From the NCBI RefSeq assembly GCF_900116855.1, contig NZ_UETD01000012.1, positions 41,882-105,881 on the forward strand: a stretch of DNA of 64,000 nucleotides, given 5' to 3'. The notes below the pieces were generated by a model. The model was not told the DNA's origin. It saw only the letters and a list, made by a program, of their open reading frames with translations, and made no database searches. A program made the translations under genes and the position numbers. This DNA is from Ruminococcus flavefaciens. GTDB lineage: Bacteria; Bacillota; Clostridia; Oscillospirales; Ruminococcaceae. Below are positions 48,065-55,708 of this stretch, in pieces (position 1 is the stretch's first letter; the number at the start of each line of letters is the position of its first letter).

Positions 48065-49882
48065 ATGCATAAGGAATTTTTAATGGGTAATGCTGCCATA
48101 GCACGCGGCGCTATCGCAGCAGGTCTGAATTTGGTTTCAGGCTACCCGGGTACTCCCTCCACGGAGGTACTTGAAACTACCGCAAAAGCCAACGACGGCT
48201 CAATATACGTCGAGTGGTCGGTAAACGAAAAAGCCGCTATGGAGCTTGGCGCAGGTGCGGCTTACAGCGGCGCCCGCTCAATGGTAACCATGAAGCAGGT
48301 GGGTCTCAACGTGGCTTCCGACCCCCTCATGAGCCTTGCCTATATAGGCGTAAAGGGCGGCATGGTAATTCTTGTGGCTGACGACCCGGGCCCCATTTCT
48401 TCACAGACAGAACAGGATACAAGACATTTCGCCTCTTTCTCAAAGCTTCCCTGCTTCGACCCTTCGTCTGTACAGGAAGCATATGACATGATACAGGAGG
48501 CTTTCGAGTATTCCGAGAAATACCACACTCCCGTGCTTTTCAGACCTACAACAAGAGTCTGTCACGGCTACGCTTCCATTGAGGTCAAGGACAAGGAGGA
48601 ATACAAGGTAAACAAGCCCGAGGGCTTCGTCAAGGACTCATCAAAGTGGGTCATCTTCCCCCGTCTTTCATACAACGCTCATATCCACATCGAGGAGCGC
48701 AATGTTGAGCTTTCCAAGGTATTCTCGGAATATGAGAGAAACATCATCACCGAGGCAGGCGATAAGAGCTGCCGCAGGGGTATCGCTACCCACGGCATCA
48801 GCTACACCTACACCATGGAGGCACTCCGCGGAAAGAGCGCACCCAGAGTGTTCAAGGTGTCAACACCCTTCCCATTTCCCGAGCAGGCTGCCGTAAAGTT
48901 CCTTGAGGGACTGGACGAGGTGCTCTGTATCGAGGAGCTGGACCCCATCATCGAGAGAGAGCTGACCTACATCTGCGGAAAGTACCACCTTTCCACAAAG
49001 ATACTGGGCAAGCTTACTCACAATGTAAAGACCGCAGGCGAGAACACCTGTGCATCAGTTGCCGCAAATATTGCCGAATTCATGGGCTGGGAGAAGCCTG
49101 CTTCCGCAGAGACCGAGACTCCCCCCGCACTTCCCGTAAGACCTCCCGTGCTCTGCGCAGGCTGTCCTCACAGAGCCTCATTCTTTGCAGTAAAGGAAGC
49201 AATGAAGGGCAAGAAGTCAGTATTCTGCGGTGATATCGGCTGCTACACCCTCGGAAATGCCATGCCCCTCGACATGGTGGACACCTGCCTCTGCATGGGC
49301 GCAGGCGTGAACATCACTCAGGGTATCGGCAAGATAGAGCCCGACACCAACTGCTTTGCATTCGTGGGCGACTCCACATTCTTCGCATCGGCTATAACAG
49401 GCGCCGTGAACGCTGTCTACAATCAGGCTGACATGACACTGGTAGTCCTTGACAACTCCACCACCGCCATGACAGGTCACCAGCCCCACCCAGGCACAGG
49501 CCGCACCATGATGGGCGAGGTCGTTGAAAAGGTCAGCATTCAGGAGGTCCTGAAGGGCGTGGGCGTAAAGACAGTTGAGACCGTTGATCCCCTTGAGCTC
49601 AGCAAGGCTATCGACACGGTAAAGCGTGTTTCCGCCGAAAAGGGCGTAAAAGCCATCGTGTTCAAGTCACCCTGTGCTGTGCTCATCAAGGGCAACAAGC
49701 CCGCTGTTATCGACAGCGTAAAGTGTACCTCCTGCAAGAAGTGCATAAAGACCCTCGGCTGCCCCGGCATCGTACTGAGGGACGGCAGGGTAACTATCGA
49801 GAATTCCCTTTGTACAGGCTGCGGACTCTGTTCGCAGGTATGTCCTTTCGGTGCTATAGGAGGTGGCGAAGATGCAGAGTAA
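48065..49882 (+). CDS. iorA: indolepyruvate ferredoxin oxidoreductase, alpha subunit
   Basis: Interconverts aryl pyruvates with arylacetyl-CoA, using thiamine diphosphate and ferredoxin. The 605-residue protein has the GYPGTPSTEVLE N-terminal domain, TPP-binding features (FCGDIGCYTLG to FVGDSTFFASAI and LDNSTTAMTGHQPHPG), and two C-terminal 4Fe-4S motifs (CTSCKKCIKTLGCPG and CTGCGLCSQVCPF). The ATG at 48065 follows AAAGGAGG; an upstream frame to 47936 would run through the MITE-like element and is rejected. iorB overlaps its end. With PaaK it could either degrade aromatic amino acids or, reversed, build them from arylacetates. Confidence 0.95.
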   Translation: MHKEFLMGNAAIARGAIAAGLNLVSGYPGTPSTEVLETTAKANDGSIYVEWSVNEKAAMELGAGAAYSGARSMVTMKQVGLNVASDPLMSLAYIGVKGGMVILVADDPGPISSQTEQDTRHFASFSKLPCFDPSSVQEAYDMIQEAFEYSEKYHTPVLFRPTTRVCHGYASIEVKDKEEYKVNKPEGFVKDSSKWVIFPRLSYNAHIHIEERNVELSKVFSEYERNIITEAGDKSCRRGIATHGISYTYTMEALRGKSAPRVFKVSTPFPFPEQAAVKFLEGLDEVLCIEELDPIIERELTYICGKYHLSTKILGKLTHNVKTAGENTCASVAANIAEFMGWEKPASAETETPPALPVRPPVLCAGCPHRASFFAVKEAMKGKKSVFCGDIGCYTLGNAMPLDMVDTCLCMGAGVNITQGIGKIEPDTNCFAFVGDSTFFASAITGAVNAVYNQADMTLVVLDNSTTAMTGHQPHPGTGRTMMGEVVEKVSIQEVLKGVGVKTVETVDPLELSKAIDTVKRVSAEKGVKAIVFKSPCAVLIKGNKPAVIDSVKCTSCKKCIKTLGCPGIVLRDGRVTIENSLCTGCGLCSQVCPFGAIGGGEDAE

Positions 49883-50447
49883 TATCCTTATCTGCGGCGT
49901 AGGAGGTCAGGGAATAGTCCTCACCTCAAAGCTCATCGCCGCAACAGCTATGGAGCATGATATTCCCGTTATGAGCGCAGAGACCATCGGTATGGCTCAG
50001 AAGGGCGGAAGCGTTTTCAGCTTTCTGAGACTTGGCGACGATATCTACTGCCCTATGTTCCCCGAGAAGACCGCTGATATAATCATCGGCTTCGAGCCTG
50101 CCGAGGCTGTCCGTATGCTGCCCTATCTCAGGGACGGCGGTCAGGTGGTAGTCAATACCCACCCCATAATGCCCGTTACAGCTACTCTCAGCGGCTCTGA
50201 CTACACAGGGAACGAGATGCTGGATTACCTTCAGCGCAATGTGGAGAATGTGGTTCTCGTTGACGGAAACCGCGCTATCGAGGAGATAGGCTCACCAAAG
50301 GTGCTGAACATGGTAATGCTGGGTGCAGCTGTCCGCAACGGCGTGCTCCCGTTCTCGGTGGATGATATCGAGGACACCATGAAAAAGACAGTAAGACCCC
50401 AGTTCGTGGAGCTCAACAGCAAGGCTCTGCGATATGACATAAAATAA
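49872..50447 (+). CDS. iorB: indolepyruvate ferredoxin oxidoreductase, beta subunit
   Basis: Gamma-type subunit of the 2-oxoacid:ferredoxin oxidoreductase family that pairs with IorA. The 191-residue protein has the GVGGQGIVLTSKL start, AETIGMAQKGGSVFSFLRLG, FEPAEAVR and an NMVMLGAAVRNG segment typical of IorB. The ATG at 49872 overlaps the iorA stop by 11 bases, with AGGAGG inside iorA, indicating translational coupling. Confidence 0.94.
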   Translation: MQSNILICGVGGQGIVLTSKLIAATAMEHDIPVMSAETIGMAQKGGSVFSFLRLGDDIYCPMFPEKTADIIIGFEPAEAVRMLPYLRDGGQVVVNTHPIMPVTATLSGSDYTGNEMLDYLQRNVENVVLVDGNRAIEEIGSPKVLNMVMLGAAVRNGVLPFSVDDIEDTMKKTVRPQFVELNSKALRYDIK

Positions 50448-50476
50448 ACCGACACAGACAAGGAGCTATACAATTA

Positions 50477-51058
50477 ATGGAAATTAACTATGTTGACCCA
50501 AATACTGCCGCAGAAAATGCAGGTAACGTCTTACCATCAAGAGAAAAATTCGACTACATAAGGGATGAGATGCTTCATGTAAAGGGCTTCAAGAGAGTCT
50601 ACTTCAACAAGCAGTTCAAGCGTCTCGGAGGCTACCTCATGAACGGCGATACACAGCCCGCAGTCGTGGTATCCGTATCACCGCTGATAATATCCGCCTA
50701 CTCAGACGAGATGGACGGTGTGCTGTTCCTGAAGTTCCCCGATGCTCTGGCTGATATGTACGGTCTGAGCGTGGGTGCGAGACTTGTTACATCAAACATC
50801 TATATCCCCGGAAACAAGCCCGTCAAGGACGTCTACGCAGGTCCTTACTATATGGGCAATTACTGCGACTTTACACCCACTGTACAGCTCTTTATGTGCG
50901 ACGGCGAGGACAGTATAAGAAACCGTACCGCTCTTTTCGGCGAGGACGTCTGGAAAAGGGTCGAGGAGATGTCATTCTCACGCTTCTCTCAGAAGCACAA
51001 GACAAGGGACGGCTTTCAGCTCATGACGAAATTCAGACTACTGTTGCTTATCTTCTGA
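50477..51058 (+). CDS. unknown protein between iorB and paaK
   Basis: Unrecognised 193-residue soluble protein with no signal peptide, membrane segment or known motif. It has strand-rich segments (PAVVVSVSPLIISAYSDEMDGVLFLKFP, GARLVTSNIYIPGNKP) and an ADMYGLSVGARL stretch. AAGGAG precedes the ATG. It lies 29 bases after iorB and 30 bases before paaK in the same direction, so a role in arylacetate or aryl-CoA metabolism is the simplest inference. The hydrophobic end FRLLLLIF is unusual for a soluble protein. Confidence 0.7.
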   Translation: MEINYVDPNTAAENAGNVLPSREKFDYIRDEMLHVKGFKRVYFNKQFKRLGGYLMNGDTQPAVVVSVSPLIISAYSDEMDGVLFLKFPDALADMYGLSVGARLVTSNIYIPGNKPVKDVYAGPYYMGNYCDFTPTVQLFMCDGEDSIRNRTALFGEDVWKRVEEMSFSRFSQKHKTRDGFQLMTKFRLLLLIF

Positions 51059-51088
51059 TAAATGTTAATGTGAAAGGAAAGAACGATC

Positions 51089-52324
51089 ATGCAGATCTCT
51101 CAGCAGCAGCTTGACCTGGTCAACGACCGCATACGCGCTCTCGTTGAGGCAGGCAGCTTCTATGGAAAAAAGCTTGCAGAAGCAGGCATTACCCACGTTG
51201 AAACTCCCGAGGACTTCACAAAACTGCCCTTCTCCGAGAAGAAGGACCTCCGTGACGCATATCCCCTCGGACTCATGACTGCTCCCGAGGAGGAGATAGT
51301 CCGCATACATTCATCATCGGGAACTACCGGTACTCCCGTAATTATCCCCTATACAGCCAAGGACGTTGACGACTGGGCTATCATGTTCAAGCGCTGCTAC
51401 GAAACAGCAGGCATAACCAATATGGACCGCATTCAGATAACCCCCGGCTACGGCCTCTGGACAGCAGGTATCGGCTTCCAGAACGGTGCCGAGAAGCTGG
51501 GCGCAATGGTAATACCAATGGGTCCAGGAAATACCGACAAGCAGCTCCAGATGATGCAGGATATGAAGAGCACCGTGCTCTGCTCAACATCTTCATATGC
51601 ACTTCTTCTTGCTGAGGAGATAGAGAAGCGCGGCATAAAGGATAATATCCACCTCAAAAAGGGAGTTATCGGCTCTGAGAGATGGAGCGACAAGATGCGC
51701 AAGCACATCTCCGAGTCGCTGGGCATAGAGCTCTACGATATCTACGGACTTACCGAGATATACGGTCCCGGTATCGGCATAAACTGCGAATATAACGAGG
51801 GTATGCACTACTGGGACGACTACCTCTACATAGAGGTCATCGACCCCAAGACAGGCGAGCCCGTGCCCGACGGAGAAATGGGCGAGATCGTCATCACGAC
51901 CCTCGTCAAGGAGGGCGCTCCCCTTATCCGTTACAGAACACATGACCTTTCAAGGATAATCCCCGGCAAGTGCAAGTGCGGACGCTGCTATCCCCGTCTT
52001 GACACCATCATGGGACGTACAGACGACATGATGAAGATAAAGGGCGTCAACGTGTTCCCCAGCCAGATAGAGGAAGTTCTTGCAAACTTCAGCGAGATCA
52101 ACAGCGAATACCAGATCCGCATATCTCACCTTGACGGCAAGGACACCATGCGTATCTACGTTGAGTCAACAGGCGATGTGGACTTCGATGCACTGAGCAA
52201 GAGGATAGCCGAAAAGGTAAAGAGCAGGATAGGCTTCACTCCTATCGTAAAGGTAGTAGAGGTGGGAGTTCTGCCCAGAAGCATGAAGAAGACCGCAAGA
52301 GTTATCGACGAGAGATTTGACTGA
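51089..52324 (+). CDS. paaK: phenylacetate--CoA ligase family protein
   Basis: Adenylate-forming enzyme that activates an aryl acid to its CoA thioester. The 411-residue length fits PaaK. The ATP motif HSSSGTTGTP lies near 71-80, followed by DIYGLTEIYGPG (A5 motif), a YRTHDLSRI segment and a C-terminal lid with GRTDDMMKIKGVNVFPSQIEE. Whether the natural acid is phenylacetate, indoleacetate or 4-hydroxyphenylacetate cannot be told. Its product is the substrate that IorAB would carboxylate. Its stop overlaps the next ATG (ATGA). Confidence 0.9.
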   Translation: MQISQQQLDLVNDRIRALVEAGSFYGKKLAEAGITHVETPEDFTKLPFSEKKDLRDAYPLGLMTAPEEEIVRIHSSSGTTGTPVIIPYTAKDVDDWAIMFKRCYETAGITNMDRIQITPGYGLWTAGIGFQNGAEKLGAMVIPMGPGNTDKQLQMMQDMKSTVLCSTSSYALLLAEEIEKRGIKDNIHLKKGVIGSERWSDKMRKHISESLGIELYDIYGLTEIYGPGIGINCEYNEGMHYWDDYLYIEVIDPKTGEPVPDGEMGEIVITTLVKEGAPLIRYRTHDLSRIIPGKCKCGRCYPRLDTIMGRTDDMMKIKGVNVFPSQIEEVLANFSEINSEYQIRISHLDGKDTMRIYVESTGDVDFDALSKRIAEKVKSRIGFTPIVKVVEVGVLPRSMKKTARVIDERFD

Positions 52325-53427
52325 TGAGACACAGCTTTATTGCAGCTGTTATGGGGGCGCTCCTTGCAGCGCCCCTCATTTCGGGCTGCTCGGATAACAA
52401 TACCTCATATGAAAGCAGCTCTGAGCTCACCACCGAAGCACCAGAGACTACTGCTCCTGCCGAGGAGGAGACCACGGAAAAGGCGTCTGAAGCCGAATCG
52501 GAAGAAATATCCGCAAACATGGCGGACGTTGTCTCCAACGGCAATGATATCCTTTATATCATGGACAACGGCGACTATGTCTATGTTACCGAAAAAAACG
52601 ATCAGGACGGTCCTCACGAGGTCTATGTCCGCGACAACAGAAAGGGCAGTACCGAGGAGCTCGACCTGCCCGAATACAGCGTGGTATACCACTGTGACGG
52701 GGAAAAGCTCTATTACTACTCTCCCGATGAGGGACTGTGCGTTTACGATGAGGGGAAGTCCTCCCTGCTCAGCAAGGATACAAAGTCCGCGGACTTTGTA
52801 CCGAGGAGAGAGAGCTTTTACTTCTTCGATGACGGCATACTTTTCTGCTGTCCCGACGGCGAGGAGACCGAAATAAAGATCATGGACTACTCGGGAAAGC
52901 TCTCACAGGAAAGCTTTCACATAGACCATAAAAACGCCCGTATCGTGGGATATGCGGATATCGGCGGAAAGACCTGCCTTATCTGCTCCTATGATGTGGG
53001 AGTCAAGGAGCATATCATCGCATTTGACGGAGCCTCCTCAGCCTCCTACAAGGAGCTTGCTGTGGGCGAGCGCCCCGTTATCACAGGCGGAAAGCTGTAC
53101 TATATCGACTTCAACAAGCTGTACAGCATCCCTGTGGATGGCGGAGAGCCTAAGCAGGTAAGCGAAACTCCATGCATGAAATACTGCTTCCTCGGGGACA
53201 AGCTCATCTTCACGGACACAAAGTCAGTCTTTTCCCTTGACAGCAGCGGCGAAAAGGAGATCATGGACTGCAGCGACCTGACAGAGTGTGACTTCATAAA
53301 AGAAATAGGCACAGCCGACGGCAGGCTCTTTGTACGCGGAGGCTCGGGAGCTTTCTACTCCTGCCTTGCGGAAACAGACGAAAATGGCAGTATCATCGAG
53401 GAGATATACTCGGGCGAAAAACGATAA
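52324..53427 (+). CDS. lipoprotein with repeat-strand domain
   Basis: Predicted lipoprotein of 367 residues. The lipobox is LISGC (Cys22), followed by a Glu/Thr linker to about 65. The remaining domain has repeated short strands (ILYIMDNGDYVYVTE, KLYYYSPDEGLCVYDEG, KLYYIDFNKLYSIPVDGGEPKQV) like a beta-propeller of the DUF5050 type. The start overlaps the paaK stop in an ATGA arrangement, so it is translated with the ior/paaK operon. The reason for that link is unclear. Confidence 0.8.
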   Translation: MRHSFIAAVMGALLAAPLISGCSDNNTSYESSSELTTEAPETTAPAEEETTEKASEAESEEISANMADVVSNGNDILYIMDNGDYVYVTEKNDQDGPHEVYVRDNRKGSTEELDLPEYSVVYHCDGEKLYYYSPDEGLCVYDEGKSSLLSKDTKSADFVPRRESFYFFDDGILFCCPDGEETEIKIMDYSGKLSQESFHIDHKNARIVGYADIGGKTCLICSYDVGVKEHIIAFDGASSASYKELAVGERPVITGGKLYYIDFNKLYSIPVDGGEPKQVSETPCMKYCFLGDKLIFTDTKSVFSLDSSGEKEIMDCSDLTECDFIKEIGTADGRLFVRGGSGAFYSCLAETDENGSIIEEIYSGEKR

Positions 53428-53434
53428 CTGATAT

Positions 53435-53905
53435 ATGGATATAAACGAACTTCTCGCGCTGATATTTATAATAGCCCTTATCGCTTTTGCGGTATGGCTG
53501 TACAAAAGGCTTCACAAGCCCGATATTACCAAGCTCTACAACGCCAAGACCATCCTCACCGACAGGGAGTATGAGTTCTACACCCGTCTGAAGCCCCTTG
53601 CGGATCAGTACGGGCTTAATATCTACACCAAGGTCAGGCTTGCGGACCTTATCGAGCCCAAGCCCAAGGAGGAGAACCCATACTGGATGGAGTGCTTCAA
53701 CAAGATAAAGGCAAAGCATATCGACTTTGCCCTTGCCGACGATGAGACCTGCATCGTGGCGCTCATAGAGCTGGACGACACCTCCCACGCCCGCGCTGAC
53801 CGCGTGGAAAGGGACGATTTCGTCAACGCCGTGCTGGAGAACACGGGCTACACCCTGCTCCGAACCTACGGCGACCTTGACGTTATCGAGGAATACCTGA
53901 AATAA
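53435..53905 (+). CDS. DUF2726 protein with N-terminal membrane helix
   Basis: 156-residue protein of unknown function. A membrane helix (about 5-24) is followed by the DUF2726 pattern: ILTDREYEFYTRLKPL, IYTKVRLADL, KIKAKHIDFALADDET, ALIELDDTSH, RDDFVNAVLENTGYTLLRTYG. This domain has the restriction-endonuclease-like fold, with IELDD as the acidic core. Catalysis is not certain. The gap to the lipoprotein is 7 bases and its ribosome site is weak, so it probably ends the operon. A large hairpin element starts at the stop codon. Confidence 0.85.
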   Translation: MDINELLALIFIIALIAFAVWLYKRLHKPDITKLYNAKTILTDREYEFYTRLKPLADQYGLNIYTKVRLADLIEPKPKEENPYWMECFNKIKAKHIDFALADDETCIVALIELDDTSHARADRVERDDFVNAVLENTGYTLLRTYGDLDVIEEYLK

Positions 53906-54257
53906 AAAAGCATGGCTACTGTGATGCTTATATAGAAATTTATACGAAACTATCGGGGAAAAACCTTTCTGAGGAAAGGTTCTCCTCTGACGGAGGCGCG
54001 CCCCTCTGTCACTGCGTGACATCTCCCCGCACTGCGGGGAGTCACCCCGAACCCCTTTTCCAAAGACTTTTGGCTGGTTTTTATCAGGACAGGGCGCCTT
54101 AAATATAATAAAAAGGCATATATTATCAAGCGCCCTGTCCTGATAAAAACAAAACAGAGTCCTCAGAAAAAGAATTAAGGGAAGCACTTCTTCAAAAGGA
54201 CTTCCCTCAAAATTACGCGTAAAACTGCTATATAAGTATACCGATAGCCATACTTTT
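53904..54257. repeat. ~350-bp hairpin element, copy 2
   Basis: Inverted ends of about 40 bases (left AAAAAGCATGGCTACTGTGA; right complement AAAAAGTATGGCTATCGGTA), both continuing into CTTATATAG. Central arms CAGGACAGGGCGC and GCGCCCTGTCCTG also pair. The left half contains an extra block with ACTGCGTGACATCTCCCC. The element is related to the one at 5028-5352 (shared CTTATATAGAA, AACCTTTCTGAGGAAAGGTTC and CAGGGCGC words). No coding capacity. Confidence 0.75.
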
Positions 54258-54286
54258 TGTAGGGGCGCACAATGTGCGCCCCTGCG
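54258..54286 (-). terminator. hairpin after the split lipoprotein gene
   Basis: Perfect stem AGGGGCGCAC with GTGCGCCCCT around a 3-base loop (54261-54283), with a TTTTT on one side and the split gene's stop on the other. Confidence 0.65.
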
Positions 54287-54289
54287 CTT

Positions 54290-54787
54290 TCAGCTCTCAA
54301 CTGTCAATCTGTATACCTTATCCACGGTATGTAAGCTGTATGTCAAAAAGACCTCACCGCCGGCACCGACCATGGTGTTCTCCACATTATGTATACTGTT
54401 GAAGGATATTCCGTCCTCCTGCCTTCTGATGTCCCCATATATGCCCTTTTCGCAGACAGGGTAGGTGAGTCCCAACTCGGGCATTATGCAGTATACAGGC
54501 ATCCGGAAGGTATTGCTCCTGTTTCCGATGAACACCATTCCGCAGCTGTAGGTTATCTCGTCACCCATGTCCGTGATGTCGGAGATATAGTGCTCCATCT
54601 TCGTGATATCATAGGTGTGGAGCTTATTCCCCGACCTTATGATGAAGCACTCTGCGTCGGCATATACGATTATGCCCGTGGAGACAGAGGTCTCCGCGTG
54701 GTAAAACTCGTTGTCCATATCCAGCTTGCGGCTGCCCTCACGCTTTACCAGATGGCTCTGTACACCGTTGAAGCGGTCGTTTGACAC
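54290..54787 (-). pseudogene. C-terminal part of a split lipoprotein gene
   Basis: Encodes about 165 residues resembling the C-terminal half of the lipoprotein at 55692-57182: STGIIVYADAECFII against STGLNNCDIVYAGRDKLIL, and YCIMPELGLTYPV against YYIMPSLGLVFPI. It lies in the same reading frame as the ORF upstream (54794-55708). The two are separated only by TAA (54796-54794) and two codons. A GTG at 54787 could start it, but no ribosome site is evident. Reading through the stop would give a full-length paralogue of ~470 residues, so this is most likely a nonsense-interrupted gene. Confidence 0.7.
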
Positions 54788-54793
54788 CGAATT

Positions 54794-55708
54794 TTAGGGA
54801 GCTTCTATATCCTCGCTCAGCACAAATCCATCCTTGTCGCTGTCAAACTTGTAAAGCACCCCGTCATCATCGCTGTCCTTTGGATATGCGAGTATGCAGA
54901 CAGCTCCCGTATCATCGCTCAGCACAAATCCGTCCTTGTCGCTGTCAAACTTGTAAAGCACCCCGTCATCATCGCTGTCCTTTGGATATGCGAGTATGCA
55001 GACAGCTCCCGTATCATCGGTATGGAGCCATAAATACTCCTCGGTGCTGCCCTCAAAGACCTGCTCCGTCTCATGGGTATAGAGGTCGGTCTTATAGATC
55101 ACGCTGCCCTTTTCACCCGAGGAGTCGTAGACCTCACTGAACAGGGCTCCATTTCCGAAGCATGGGGGATTAAAGTGATCCTCCAGTCTCTCGGCTGACC
55201 AGCTGTATACCTCCTCAGTGCTTCCGCTTTTCGGGTCATAGCATAACACTTCCCAGTCATATATGTCAAACTTGAAATTGGGGTAGGAAATGTAGAGGAA
55301 GCAGAGGTCATTCTCGGTATAGCAGTTTTCTATGACTCCCTCTATGGGCTTGTCTACGAAATCCTGCCAGTTATATACAGTCTGGTCGTTCCAGTATTCC
55401 TGCCCGTAGCATTGCTCGGCGAACTCCGCCCTGTTGCAGACAGGTATCCTCTCGCCCACCTCAATGCCGCTGAGGTCTGTGCTCTCCACCTTTACGGGAG
55501 CCTCTCCCTCGGGATAGCTCAGTGTGACGTTCAGCACCTTGAAATCGCTGTCGCTGTACTCAGCCTTTGTACTTATTTCGTTTTCCTCGGTGTAGTCGCC
55601 CGTGATGTCATCGGTCACCGAGCTGACCTTTTTCTTCTCGGCGCAGCCCCAGCCCAGCACCGAAACTGCCGCCAGTATCAGGGCTATTCTCTTATTCATC
55701 GTTTTCAT
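54794..55708 (-). CDS. truncated lipoprotein, N-terminal part of a split gene
   Basis: Predicted lipoprotein with signal peptide and a Cys in VLGWGCAEKK. The body resembles the lipoprotein at 55692-57182 in pattern (ISTKAEYSDSDFKVLNVT, YNWQDFVDKP, SGEKGSVIYKTDLYTHETEQVFEG). It ends with two copies of a 34-residue unit (DDTGAVCILAYPKDSDDDG core), then SEDIEAP and a TAA. Start codons at 55708 and 55699 overlap the stop region of the upstream gene, so translation is probably coupled. The premature TAA leaves the C-terminal half as a separate frame. Confidence 0.7.
   Translation of the reverse strand: MKTMNKRIALILAAVSVLGWGCAEKKKVSSVTDDITGDYTEENEISTKAEYSDSDFKVLNVTLSYPEGEAPVKVESTDLSGIEVGERIPVCNRAEFAEQCYGQEYWNDQTVYNWQDFVDKPIEGVIENCYTENDLCFLYISYPNFKFDIYDWEVLCYDPKSGSTEEVYSWSAERLEDHFNPPCFGNGALFSEVYDSSGEKGSVIYKTDLYTHETEQVFEGSTEEYLWLHTDDTGAVCILAYPKDSDDDGVLYKFDSDKDGFVLSDDTGAVCILAYPKDSDDDGVLYKFDSDKDGFVLSEDIEAP
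54814..55017 (-). repeat. 102-bp in-frame tandem duplication
   Basis: Units 54814-54915 and 54916-55017 differ at about one base. They encode 34 residues each. Such near-identity indicates a very recent duplication. It lies about 20 bases before the premature stop of the split gene. Confidence 0.93.
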
